A stretch of DNA of 8,619 nucleotides from Armatimonadota bacterium (GCA_020696885.1 JAJFMS010000087.1:1-8619); one strand, 5' to 3'; positions 1 through 6,635 are shown, counted from the stretch's first letter. Notes: generated by a model from the letters alone, not told the origin. Numbers and translations are program-made.

Positions 1-14
1 GTGGAGGTTACCGA

Positions 15-371
15 ATGAAGTACATGCTGCTGGTTTACGGAAGTGAAGACGCCTGGACCGCGGACTCCCGCCAGGCCTGCTACGAGGAGTCGACGCGGCT
101 GGCGCACCGGCTCAAAGAGGCGGGCCAGTACCTCGCCGCCTCGCCGCTGCACCCGGTAGCCGCGGCTACCAGCGTGCGAGTGCGCGAAGGAAAGCGCCTG
201 GTAACCGACGGCCCGTTCGCCGAGACGAGGGAGCAGCTCGGCGGCTACTACCTGGTCGAGGCGAAAGACCTCGACGAGGCGCTCGCCATCGCCGCACAGA
301 TCCCGGCCGCGCGCCTGGGAACGGTGGAGGTCCGGCCGGTGGTGGACATTCCCAACCTGCCGCAAGCCTGA
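15..371 (+). CDS. YciI family protein (DGPF domain), copy 1
   Basis: A 118-residue small cytoplasmic protein of the YCII-related family (PF03795), an alpha/beta ferredoxin-like fold whose biochemical role is mostly unknown. It opens with MKYMLLVYGSED, the usual first strand, and carries the signature TDGPFAETREQLGGYYLVEA near residues 64-83, followed by the DLDEALAIA helix and the closing VEVRPV strand. Length is normal for the family. A GGAGG at 3-7 sits upstream of the ATG and supports this start. It heads a co-directional run of five small genes and is a paralogue of the gene at 2263-2688. DGPF proteins are known to travel with ECF42-type sigma factors. No enzymatic activity can be deduced from the sequence. 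Confidence 0.93.
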   Translation: MKYMLLVYGSEDAWTADSRQACYEESTRLAHRLKEAGQYLAASPLHPVAAATSVRVREGKRLVTDGPFAETREQLGGYYLVEAKDLDEALAIAAQIPAARLGTVEVRPVVDIPNLPQA

Positions 372-403
372 GGGCTGCAGTCGGCGCGTTCGCACAATTG
401 GTT

Positions 404-413
404 AACGATCGTT
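404..413. promoter_or_regulatory. 10-bp perfect palindrome before the DUF1579 gene
   Basis: AACGATCGTT reads the same on both strands and abuts the AAGGAG ribosome site (415-420) of the next gene. It lies in the 58-base gap between two genes of the cluster. It could be a small operator or chance; nothing else identifies it. Confidence 0.15.
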
Positions 414-429
414 CAAGGAGAGAACCGCA

Positions 430-900
430 ATGATGCCAGAACCGCAGCAAGATCATCAGTGGCTCCACCAACTCGTGGGGGAATGGACCTACGCACCGAT
501 TGCGCCCGAGAGCTCCGAATGCCAGTCGTCCGGCGTCGAGACCGTCCGCTCGATCGGAGGCCTCTGGATCCAGTCCGAAGGCCACGGCGAGCTGGGCGGC
601 GACCCTTCGACCACCGTGCTGACGGTCGGCTACGACCCCCAGAAAGGGAAGTACGTGGGCACCTGGATCGGGTCGATGATGACCTACCTCTGGATCTACG
701 AAGGCGAGCGCGACGGGAACGTGCTCACCCTCGAGTGCGAGGGCCCGAGCTTCGATCCGGAAGCGGCAGGCAAGCTTTGCACCTACCAGGACATCGTCGA
801 GATCGTCGACGCGGACCACTGGACCCTCACCGCCCGCGTCCGCCAGGACGACGGAAGCTGGTACGAGTTCATGAAGACCAACTATAGCCGGAAGCAGTAG
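430..900 (+). CDS. DUF1579 family protein
   Basis: A 156-residue protein of the DUF1579 family, function unknown, predicted cytoplasmic, with no signal peptide or membrane segment. Family hallmarks are the N-terminal HQWLHQLVGEWTY block (residues 9-21), the SIGGLWIQSEGHG strand pair, the TVLTVGYDPQKGKYVGTWIG block near residues 62-81, and the C-terminal TLTARVRQDDGSWYEFMKTNYSRK. The alternating hydrophobic strands fit a lipocalin-like beta barrel. AAGGAG at 415-420 precedes a tandem ATGATG, and I took the first ATG. It follows the YciI gene by 58 bases on the same strand. DUF1579 genes are common companions of DGPF and VOC genes in sigma-linked cassettes, so a shared role is likely but undefined. 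Confidence 0.92.
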   Translation: MMPEPQQDHQWLHQLVGEWTYAPIAPESSECQSSGVETVRSIGGLWIQSEGHGELGGDPSTTVLTVGYDPQKGKYVGTWIGSMMTYLWIYEGERDGNVLTLECEGPSFDPEAAGKLCTYQDIVEIVDADHWTLTARVRQDDGSWYEFMKTNYSRKQ

Positions 901-919
901 CGCTTCCGGGGTGGTGTAC

Positions 920-937
920 GGTGAGTGGTGAGTGGTG
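920..937 (+). repeat. Short 7-bp tandem repeat (GGTGAGT)
   Basis: GGTGAGT occurs twice in direct succession, followed by a partial GGTG, in the gap after the DUF1579 gene. It is separated by about 30 bases from the octamer array at 968-1007. The GGTG units here are complementary to the CACC units of that array, so the leader of the next gene could pair in several registers. Confidence 0.6.
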
Positions 938-967
938 CGCAAGCCAGCGCGGATAGTTTCTCACCCC

Positions 968-1007
968 ACCTGAACACCTGAACACCTGAACACCTGAACA
1001 CCTAAAC
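968..1007 (+). repeat. 8-bp tandem repeat, 4 perfect units plus 1 variant
   Basis: ACCTGAAC is repeated four times without change (968-999) and once with G to A (ACCTAAAC, 1000-1007), then a partial ACC. The array ends directly before the GGAG ribosome site (1011-1014) of the VOC gene. Eight is not a multiple of three and no gene crosses it, so it is intergenic. A change in copy number would alter the leader length but not the distance from ribosome site to start codon. Confidence 0.9.
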
Positions 1008-1023
1008 ACCGGAGACCCAAACA

Positions 1024-1476
1024 ATGGCTGACCAGACCCTTACCGTAACCCCGCACCTCTGCTGCCGCAACGGCATGGAAGCGATGGAGTTCTACCAGAA
1101 AGCGTTCGGAGCAGTGTCCGAGATGGCGATGCAGACCCCGGACGGGCGGCTGATGCACGGCAGCCTGAACATCTCGGGCGCTCGCGTCTTCGTCACCGAT
1201 GAATGGCCGGAGCAGGGCGGCTTGAGCCCACTGTCGCTCAACGGCTCCCCGGTGACCCTGCACCTGCAGGTCTCGGACTGCGACGCGGTGTTCCAGCGCG
1301 CCGTGGATGCCGGCTGCGAGGTGCGGGTACCCCTGGATGACATGTTCTGGGGCGACCGCTACGGCATCGTCCGTGACCCGTTCGGCCACCAGTGGTCGAT
1401 CGCCACCACCACCCGCCAGGTGGACCCGGAAGAGCTCCGGGCCGCCGCTGCCCAGGGGTGTACCGGCGGCGCTTAG
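1024..1476 (+). CDS. VOC family protein (PhnB/glyoxalase-like)
   Basis: A 150-residue vicinal oxygen chelate superfamily protein of the PhnB-like branch, predicted cytoplasmic. The N-terminal half has the typical MEAMEFYQKAFGA helix (residues 18-30) and the MQTPDGRLMHGSLNISGARVF stretch. The C-terminal half has VTLHLQVSD, then AVFQRAVDAGCEV, and the diagnostic WGDRYGIVRDPFGHQWSIAT near residues 112-131. This is the usual two-module beta-alpha-beta-beta-beta layout at normal length. PhnB-like proteins are rarely assigned a substrate, and metal ligands cannot be set with certainty here. GGAG at 1011-1014, nine bases before ATG, supports the start. It lies inside the cassette, downstream of the octamer array and upstream of the inverted-repeat element at 1494. 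Confidence 0.93.
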   Translation: MADQTLTVTPHLCCRNGMEAMEFYQKAFGAVSEMAMQTPDGRLMHGSLNISGARVFVTDEWPEQGGLSPLSLNGSPVTLHLQVSDCDAVFQRAVDAGCEVRVPLDDMFWGDRYGIVRDPFGHQWSIATTTRQVDPEELRAAAAQGCTGGA

Positions 1477-1493
1477 CACCCTGTTAGTTAACT

Positions 1494-1646
1494 CGTAGCC
1501 TAGCGCCGCGTGCGCGTGGGAGGTTCGCCGATCCGCGGGAGCCCGTCCCTCTTCGGCCCTTGGCCTCGTCCGCCATCTTCGGCCGGCGAGGGACGTGCTG
1601 CCAGGGGTCGGTCCAACGCTCCACGCGCACGCGGCGCTAGGCTACG
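1494..1646. repeat. 153-bp element with 26-bp perfect terminal inverted repeats
   Basis: Bases 1494-1519 are the exact reverse complement of 1621-1646 (26 of 26). Inside, 1544-1551 (CGTCCCTC) pairs with 1588-1595 and 1554-1558 (CGGCC) pairs with 1581-1585, so the whole stretch can form one long interrupted hairpin or cruciform. It fills most of the 227-base gap between the VOC stop (1476) and the SRPBCC start (1704) and contains no convincing gene. The size and the perfect ends suit a MITE-like or palindromic intergenic element. I see no clear target-site duplication. The 101-base loop and the absence of a T-tract argue against a simple terminator. Confidence 0.8.
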
Positions 1647-1703
1647 GCTTCTACCTTGCCGCCGGCCAGATTTCGTACCGGCTCCGAACCCAGGAGAGCT
1701 CCC

Positions 1704-2234
1704 ATGATCATCCCGATTGCGGTCGGCGCCGTGGCGCTCATCGGCGCCGGTATCGCCTTCGTCAACAGCCGCCCCACGGCGTTCCGCATGGAGCGCAGCG
1801 CCGACATCGACGCGTCGCCCGAAGTCGTCTTCCGCCTCATCAACGACTTCCACCACTGGGAGCAGTGGTCCCCGTGGGAGAAGCTCGATCCGAACCTGAA
1901 GCGCACGTTCACCGGCCCCACCGCCGGAGAGGGCGCCGGGTACGGGTGGGTAGGCAACAAGAAGGCCGGAGAAGGCCGGATGACGATCTCGGAGAGCCGG
2001 CCGGGCGAGCTGGTCTCGGTGCGGCTGGAGTTCATCAAGCCGTTTCCGGCCGTCAACCAGACCTACTTCCGGCTGACGCCCGCCGGCTCCGGCACGCGGG
2101 TGGTCTGGAGCATGGAAGGCAAGAACTCGTTCATGATGAAGGCGTTCTCGGCGTTCATGAACATGGATGAGCTGGTGGGCAAAGACTTCGAGGCCGGCCT
2201 CGCCAACCTCGGAGCCGCGGTGCGAAGCGCGTAG
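1704..2234 (+). CDS. Membrane-anchored SRPBCC family protein
   Basis: A 176-residue protein of the SRPBCC (START/polyketide cyclase-like) superfamily, whose members bind hydrophobic ligands in a helix-grip cavity. Residues 1-20 (MIIPIAVGAVALIGAGIAFV) form one hydrophobic segment that should act as a membrane anchor. The soluble domain begins with RMERSADIDASPEVVFRLIN and continues with DFHHWEQWSPWEKLDP, the typical first strand, helix and W-x-x-W-S-P-W motif. It ends with a long C-terminal helix (ELVGKDFEAGLANLGAAVRS). I chose ATG 1704 because AGGAGA at 1692-1697 precedes it and the hydrophobic segment follows at once. An in-frame ATG at 1656 would add 16 polar residues and has no clear ribosome site. 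Only 28 bases separate it from the next gene, so co-transcription is likely. The ligand is unknown. Confidence 0.92.
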   Translation: MIIPIAVGAVALIGAGIAFVNSRPTAFRMERSADIDASPEVVFRLINDFHHWEQWSPWEKLDPNLKRTFTGPTAGEGAGYGWVGNKKAGEGRMTISESRPGELVSVRLEFIKPFPAVNQTYFRLTPAGSGTRVVWSMEGKNSFMMKAFSAFMNMDELVGKDFEAGLANLGAAVRSA

Positions 2235-2262
2235 GACCGCCACGCAGGGAGCGGAGGAGCGT

Positions 2263-2688
2263 ATGAGATACGTCTGCCTGGTGTACCACGAAGAGGCGAA
2301 GCTCGCGGCGCTGTCCGATGGCGAGTTGGACGCCCTGATGGCCGAATGCGCCGCCTGGGTAGACGACCTGGTCCAGCGCGGCCGGCACATCTTTTCGGCT
2401 GGGCTGCAATCCATCCGCACGGCCACCACCCTGCGGTCCCGCTACGGCACCCTCTCGCTCTCCGACGGCCCGTTCGCGGAGACCCGGGAGTTCCTGGGCG
2501 GGTTCACGCTGATCGACGCCCGGGATCTCAACGAGGCGATCCGGCTGGCATCCACCCTGCCCGCCGTGCGTGTGGGGAGCGTAGAGGTGCGGCCGCTGCT
2601 GGAGCCGGGCACGGACCTGTGCGACCCGCTGGACGGGAAGCTCACGGCCGCGATGGGACGCGAGGCGCACCGGGCCGGGGCCTGGTAA
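2263..2688 (+). CDS. YciI family protein (DGPF domain), copy 2
   Basis: A 141-residue YCII-related protein, paralogous to the gene at 15-371. It starts MRYVCLVYHEE and has the signature SDGPFAETREFLGGFTLIDA near residues 67-86, then DLNEAIRLAS and VEVRPLLE. It is about 20 residues longer at the C-terminus than copy 1 (DPLDGKLTAAMGREAHRAGAW), as is usual for sigma-linked DGPF proteins. GGAGG at 2253-2257 fixes the ATG at 2263; the longer upstream reading would overlap the SRPBCC gene and is not needed. In ECF42-type loci the gene directly downstream of such a protein normally encodes the sigma factor; here only a short sigma-like fragment follows (2707-2823). Catalytic function is unknown. Confidence 0.93.
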   Translation: MRYVCLVYHEEAKLAALSDGELDALMAECAAWVDDLVQRGRHIFSAGLQSIRTATTLRSRYGTLSLSDGPFAETREFLGGFTLIDARDLNEAIRLASTLPAVRVGSVEVRPLLEPGTDLCDPLDGKLTAAMGREAHRAGAW

Positions 2689-2706
2689 CTCCGGGAGGCC
2701 CGGCCC

Positions 2707-2823
2707 GTGCTACATCAGACGTCCCCCACCCGCGACGCCTGCCGGCACACCGTGGAGCGGATAGCCGGCGCGCGACGGTGGCCGAGACATCCGGCCCGAC
2801 GGAGCTCGCGCGGCTGTTGCTAA
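2707..2823 (+). pseudogene. Truncated ECF42-like sigma factor start (remnant)
   Basis: A GGGAGG at 2695-2700 is correctly spaced for a GTG at 2707, just 18 bases after the YciI stop. The frame reads VLHQTSPTRDACRHTVERI, which resembles, from memory of the family, the first 20 residues of the ECF sigma factors (DUF6596-type, ECF42 group) that sit at this position in DGPF cassettes. The expected VWR-x-ESARLIAGLARMVRDVG continuation is absent. The frame runs into an Arg-rich, non-family sequence and stops at 2821-2823 after 38 codons; a functional sigma factor of this group is around 400 residues. I infer an internal deletion that removed nearly the whole gene. The match is short, so this could also be a chance open frame. 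Confidence 0.4.
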
Positions 2824-2857
2824 AGCTCAACGAGCGGCGTTCCGCGAGCTGTTCGCC
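2778..2857 (+). pseudogene. Possible second sigma-factor start fragment, frameshifted
   Basis: From GTG 2778 the frame reads VAETSGPTELARLLLKLNER, like the opening of another ECF sigma family (the ELTRLLL-x-L...GDRAAFDELFPLVY type). After 2836 the similarity seems to move to another frame, where 2837-2857 reads AFRELFA. After that, no sigma-like sequence remains. It overlaps the tail of the 2707 fragment in a different frame, so the two could be joined relics. The similarity rests on under 30 residues from memory and is weak evidence. Confidence 0.25.
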
Positions 2858-2955
2858 TGTCCGGACCTGGGATCATCACGGTGCGGGTCATCCGGTCGCG
2901 TCTGGCACCGAACCTTGGAGCCCGGGATGCCGACTCTCTCTCCGGAGCGGCGCGA

Positions 2956-2964
2956 TGGTATAAT
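2956..2964 (+). promoter_or_regulatory. Extended -10 promoter for ispG
   Basis: TGGTATAAT is a perfect extended -10 (TG-N-TATAAT), very conspicuous in this GC-rich setting. No good -35 hexamer lies 16-18 bases upstream (CTCTCT at the expected place), as is typical of extended -10 promoters. Transcription would start near 2971, giving a leader of about 75 bases before GTG 3046. The box is also the centre of a short palindrome, GGTAT-A-ATACC (2957-2967), which might be an operator or only a consequence of the sequence. Confidence 0.7.
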
Positions 2965-3045
2965 ACCGGGGCGCCTTTCCTTGCCTGACTTATGCCTGCT
3001 GCCGTACCCGGAAGCCGCAACCGCCCCTGAACGAGGACGTTGATC

Positions 3046-4302
3046 GTGAGCGAACTGACCACCCTTTCCACCAACGGGGCCGCCCGTTCCAACGGCGCCG
3101 GCGACCATCCGGGCTCGTACGCCGTCCCGCAGATGGAGTATCCTCGCCGTTGGACCCGCCCGGTGCGCATCGGTCCGCACCTCATCGGCGGGATGGCGCC
3201 GGTCCTCGTCCAGTCGATGATCACGGAGGACACGCGGAACGTCGAGGCGTCCGTGGGTCAGATCATCCAGCTCTTCGAAGCGGGCTGTGAGCTGGTGCGC
3301 GTCACCGCCCCCACGATGCGGGACGCCTACGCGATCGGAGAGATCAAGGCGGAGCTCAACCGCCGCGGTGTGCCGGTGCCGCTGGTGGCGGACGTCCACC
3401 ACGAAGGGCAGCAGATCGCCTTGGAAGTGGCGAAGTACGTGGACAAGGTGCGGATCAATCCCGGCCTGTACGTCTTCCGCAAGCGAAAGCCCGGCTTCGA
3501 GTATTCCGAGGACGAGATCGTTGAGGCCCGGAAGACGATCGAGGAGCAGCTCGTCCCGCTGATCCGCGTAGTCCGGGAGCGCGACATCGCCCTGCGCATC
3601 GGCGTCAACCACGGCTCCCTGGCGGATCGCCTCACCGTGATGTACGGCGACACCCCGGAAGGGATGGTCCAGTCCGCGCTGGAGTTCATCGAGATCTGCG
3701 AGAAGCACGACTTCCGCAACCTCGTCGTCTCCCTGAAGGCGTCCCGCGTGCCGATCATGATCCAGGCCAACCGGCTGATGGCGCAGCGCATGGACGAGCG
3801 CGGCATGAAGTACCCGCTGCACCTGGGCGTCACCGAGGCCGGCGATGGCGACTACGCCCGGATCAAGTCGACGGCCGGCATCGGCACGCTCCTCTCCGAA
3901 GGCATCGGGGACACGATCCGCGTCTCGCTCTCCGAGGACCCGATCAACGAGATCCCGGTCTGTTACGACATCCTCCAGGCACTGGGACTGCGGCGCACCA
4001 AGACCGAGTACATCGCCTGCCCGAGCTGTGGCCGCACCAAGTTCGACCTCCCCACCGTGCTGAACCAGGTCCGCACCGCCACCGGGCACCTGAAGGGTCT
4101 CAACATCGCCGTGATGGGCTGCATCGTGAATGGCCCCGGCGAGATGGCGGACGCGGACTACGGCTACGTGGGCAAGGGCGAGAACATGATCTCCCTCTAC
4201 CGCGGACGCGAGATCGTTAAGAACATGGTCGCCGCTGATCACGGAGTCGAGGAACTCGTCGCCCTGATCAAAGCAGACGGCCGGTGGGAAGAGCCCGGGT
4301 AG
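3046..4302 (+). CDS. ispG: 4-hydroxy-3-methylbut-2-enyl diphosphate synthase
   Basis: IspG (GcpE) reductively converts 2-C-methyl-D-erythritol 2,4-cyclodiphosphate to HMBPP, the penultimate step of the MEP isoprenoid pathway, in the cytoplasm. From GTG 3046 it has 418 residues. The TIM-barrel part starts about residue 40 ([14 protein letters not shown]) and holds [26 protein letters not shown] and [22 protein letters not shown]. The cluster-binding end has CPSC at Cys325/Cys328 and GCIVNGPGE with Cys359 and Glu366, the four expected [4Fe-4S] ligands. The YVF insert, [16 protein letters not shown] and the ending LIKADGRW are like cyanobacterial and plastid IspG, which use ferredoxin; the compact E. 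coli enzyme (about 370 residues) lacks them. GAGG at 3033-3036 is nine bases from GTG 3046 but only three from an in-frame TTG at 3040, so GTG is preferred. The first 30 residues are a low-complexity extension. Confidence 0.97.
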   Translation: MSELTTLSTNGAARSNGAGDHPGSYAVPQMEYPRRWTRPVRIGPHLIGGMAPVLVQSMITEDTRNVEASVGQIIQLFEAGCELVRVTAPTMRDAYAIGEIKAELNRRGVPVPLVADVHHEGQQIALEVAKYVDKVRINPGLYVFRKRKPGFEYSEDEIVEARKTIEEQLVPLIRVVRERDIALRIGVNHGSLADRLTVMYGDTPEGMVQSALEFIEICEKHDFRNLVVSLKASRVPIMIQANRLMAQRMDERGMKYPLHLGVTEAGDGDYARIKSTAGIGTLLSEGIGDTIRVSLSEDPINEIPVCYDILQALGLRRTKTEYIACPSCGRTKFDLPTVLNQVRTATGHLKGLNIAVMGCIVNGPGEMADADYGYVGKGENMISLYRGREIVKNMVAADHGVEELVALIKADGRWEEPG

Positions 4303-4326
4303 GTTGCGAGGAGTAGCCCCGCAACC
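4302..4326 (+). other. Hairpin at the ispG stop codon
   Basis: GGTTGCG (4302-4308) and CGCAACC (4320-4326) are exact reverse complements around an 11-base loop, starting on the last base of the ispG stop codon. No T-run follows, so it is not a standard terminator. It might protect the ispG transcript end or pause transcription. Confidence 0.5.
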
Positions 4327-4407
4327 ACACCGGCTCCAGAACCCGCCACCGCACGGTTGCCTCGGAGTCATGGAGCCATCCGGGCACGCGCTCACGGGTT
4401 CAGTCGC

Positions 4408-4566
4408 CGTTTTCGGAAGGTTGCCAGGAGTCCCGCGATCCAGCGGGCCGGTGCTTGATCAGTGGGGAAGCCGCCCACAAGAGAAGAACGGTGTAGCCAG
4501 AGCCCTCGTGGCTCGTTCGATGACGGTGACCTGCATGGATAGCACGGCACTCCGCTTCCGGTAGCG
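4408..4566 (+). ncRNA. Candidate structured RNA in the ispG 3' region
   Basis: No convincing gene lies between 4303 and 4763, yet 4408-4566 shows nested pairing. Bases 4408-4419 pair with 4555-4566 (one mismatch, two G-U pairs), 4427-4431 with 4549-4553, and 4448-4455 with 4541-4547 (one bulged G). Inside are hairpins 4432-4436/4443-4447, 4462-4466/4474-4478 and 4486-4490/4514-4518. The G-U pairs exist only if the plus strand is the RNA. The terminator at 4609 follows. I do not recognise it as tRNA, tmRNA, RNase P, SRP or a known riboswitch, and no good promoter is visible, so it may be part of the ispG transcript. GC-rich DNA folds readily, so this remains a candidate. Confidence 0.3.
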
Positions 4567-4608
4567 TTGCCCGACAATCGGCCCTGCGGGGAGACCAGAG
4601 AGAATTAA

Positions 4609-4638
4609 AAAGGCCCCGTCCAAACGGACGGGGCCTTT
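4609..4638. terminator. Strong bidirectional rho-independent terminator
   Basis: A 13-bp perfect stem: AAAGGCCCCGTCC (4609-4621) pairs with 4626-4638 around an AAAC loop. On the plus strand the T-rich tail is TTTCT; on the minus strand the 3' side reads GGCCTTTTTAATT, a better U-tract. It lies between convergent transcription units, about 300 bases after ispG and about 125 bases after the minus-strand peptidase gene, so it can serve both, and possibly end the candidate RNA. Confidence 0.92.
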
Positions 4639-4763
4639 CTGTTGCGTTCCGGGCTACACCCAAAATCTCGGGAGTGCCTCTTGGTTAGTGAGACTCCGAA
4701 GTCCACCTAAAGTTTCGCCGCCGGTGAGAGAAGCTCCTCCTAATGTGTACTAAAGGCGCACGC

Positions 4764-6635
4764 CTACTTCTCCGGCGAGGTAGACTGGGCCGGATCGACC
4801 GACGCCTCTCCCGCCGGCGGAGCCGCGGGGCGCTTCCGGCGGCGGGCCAGCGCGGCGGCCGCGGCCGCTGCACCACCGATGGCGAGCCCACCTAAGGCGG
4901 CGCTTCCCTCACCCTGCACCACCCGGCGGCGGGGAGCGGCGGGGACCGTGGAGGCGTCGGGGGACGCCGCGGGGCTCTCGGGTTCCGCCGGCGCCGGCAG
5001 CGGTACGTTCAACCGGAGTGCTTGCCCCCGGGCTTCGCCCTGGTGGTTGCGATAGCTGGCCGAAAGCACCACCGGCATGCCATCACCGAACTGATCGCCG
5101 CCGTTCGAATTGGCCCTGCCGGCCAGTTGCAGCGTGACCGCCGTCTCCTGCCCGGGCCCTACTACCGCCAGTTGTGCCGGCGTCACTGTGCCCCGCGAGG
5201 GCAGGTTCATCGGACCAGCCGCGAGCCGCAAGCCGAGGGCGGGCGTGCTCCCCGAGTTGCGCACGGCGAGGCGGACCAGCAGCTTCCCATCCGGCCCCGG
5301 CTGTGAGCTCTCCACCCGCGCGATCAGCGCCGGGTTCGGATCGGTGGGCATCCGGAGCGCCAGCGTGGTCATCGGGCTCGCGACGGAGACCTTCTGGGTG
5401 CGCAAGCCGCGACCGGGCGCCTCGATCGAGAGGTCATACTCCTTCGGCGTGAGCACGTGCTTCAGCGTGAACAGACCCCAGGCGTTGGTGGTGGCCGGCA
5501 TTCCCGCCAGCCGCACCGTGGCGCCCGGCACCGGAAGCCCGGTGGGGTCCGTAATCTTGCCGCTGATCTGCACCACCTGGCTGCGCGTGCCCTGCTCCCG
5601 CACGTCTACGTGAACGTGGCAGCCGTCCGTGTTCACGTGGCAGGCCAGCATCGGCTCCACCCAGCCCCCACCGCCGCGCATGGTAGCCGCCGCCAGCCGG
5701 AGCCAATCCCCCTCCGAGGCATAGTTGCGGCCCGTTTTCGGCTGGGCGCTGTCGGGAGCCACGTAGAGGTCCGCGGCGCGGCCGTACTGATGGTGGCTCT
5801 CCGCCACGGAGCCGTGGACTTCCACCTGGCGGACCGGGTTCCGGAAGCCGCTGCTCACCTGGAGCTCGCGACCATAAGCCACCTCGGCGGCGCTGAGCGC
5901 CCGTACCAGCTCCTCCGCGGCAAGGATCACCGGGTAGCGATCTTCGCGTCCCGGAATCCGGCTCCAGTTGAGCTCCGCGAAGGTGACCCTCGGGTGTTTC
6001 TTGCCGTACGCCCGCTTGAACTGCTCCTCGTCCAGGAGCTCCGACCGCGCCGGCACGTAGGCCCGCTCCAGGTCCACGTATTCCTGGCGCAGCCGGTCCC
6101 GCGGGTCTTGCTGGACCGTTAAGGTGCGCACGTGGGTCCGGCCTTCCGCCGCTACCCGCGCCCGCACCGTAAACGAGAGCGGCTCGCCCATGCCGTTGAG
6201 GTTGCCGTCTGGCCGCTGCAGCCGAACCACCAGCTTGGGTCCACGCAGCGTGGCGCCGTCCGGAACCTGGAAGCCGGCAGGCGGGAGCACGTCCCACTCC
6301 ACCTGCGCGTCGAGCTCCGGCCGGCCCTTCACGCCTGCTGACGCGACGATCTCCAGGCTGTTCGGGTCATCCGTGACGAAGCTGCGGACGATGCGTCCCG
6401 GGATCGACCACGGGTACGGCCCCTCCCCCGCGCGCAGGGTGAGCAGCCGGAAGTCGACGGCGGGTACGGCTACGGTGGGCGTTTCCGGCCCCGGCGCCCC
6501 GGCCGGCTGCGGAAGGACGCTTCCTTCCGGGTCATCCTTGGCGCCAGCCCCCGCCGCCACCAGCAACGCGAGCGGAACGAACACCCCCAGGGCCGGCAAG
6601 ATCAGGGAAACACGGATCGGACGCGTTGAATTCAT
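4764..6635 (-). CDS. Exported M15-like zinc peptidase with beta-domains and C-terminal anchor
   Basis: A 623-residue envelope protein. Residues 1-32 form a signal peptide (basic start, long hydrophobic core, probable cleavage after AGAGA). Residues about 55-175 are beta-rich and Ig-like but not recognised. Residues about 235-348 look like a D-Ala-D-Ala carboxypeptidase/M15-type core: VSSGFRNP (260-267), SHHQYGRAAD (280-289) fitting S-x-H-x-x-G-x-A-x-D, and CHVHVD (339-344). Probable zinc ligands are His282, Asp289 and His342, which would cleave peptidoglycan cross-bridges or similar peptides. A carboxypeptidase regulatory-like fold follows at about 354-428 and a CARDB-like adhesion fold at about 431-545. 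A Pro/Ala linker, a Gly/Ala membrane segment (576-597) and RRRKR then give a short cytoplasmic tail. No clear ribosome site precedes ATG 6635. It is 284 bases downstream of the sulfatase-fold gene on the same strand. The substrate is unproven. Confidence 0.85.
   Translation of the reverse strand: MNSTRPIRVSLILPALGVFVPLALLVAAGAGAKDDPEGSVLPQPAGAPGPETPTVAVPAVDFRLLTLRAGEGPYPWSIPGRIVRSFVTDDPNSLEIVASAGVKGRPELDAQVEWDVLPPAGFQVPDGATLRGPKLVVRLQRPDGNLNGMGEPLSFTVRARVAAEGRTHVRTLTVQQDPRDRLRQEYVDLERAYVPARSELLDEEQFKRAYGKKHPRVTFAELNWSRIPGREDRYPVILAAEELVRALSAAEVAYGRELQVSSGFRNPVRQVEVHGSVAESHHQYGRAADLYVAPDSAQPKTGRNYASEGDWLRLAAATMRGGGGWVEPMLACHVNTDGCHVHVDVREQGTRSQVVQISGKITDPTGLPVPGATVRLAGMPATTNAWGLFTLKHVLTPKEYDLSIEAPGRGLRTQKVSVASPMTTLALRMPTDPNPALIARVESSQPGPDGKLLVRLAVRNSGSTPALGLRLAAGPMNLPSRGTVTPAQLAVVGPGQETAVTLQLAGRANSNGGDQFGDGMPVVLSASYRNHQGEARGQALRLNVPLPAPAEPESPAASPDASTVPAAPRRRVVQGEGSAALGGLAIGGAAAAAAALARRRKRPAAPPAGEASVDPAQSTSPEK

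Noticed and set aside
1656..1703. Upstream in-frame ATG for the SRPBCC gene
   Set aside because: It adds 16 polar, Arg/Pro-rich residues before the membrane anchor; the ribosome site AGGAGA fits ATG 1704.
2827..4395. A 522-codon open frame on the minus strand across ispG
   Set aside because: It is fully antisense to a clearly conserved ispG, rich in Asp/Val/His/Arg as expected of a shadow frame, and has no family motif or ribosome site.
4390..4412. GGGTTCAGTC-like T-arm suggesting a tRNA
   Set aside because: The stem has a mismatch, and no acceptor stem, anticodon arm or D-arm can be drawn on either strand.
4304..4564. An 86-codon plus-strand frame, and two minus-strand frames, in the ispG downstream gap
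   Set aside because: No ribosome site or recognisable family; composition is like random GC-rich sequence, and the region is better explained by base-paired structure.
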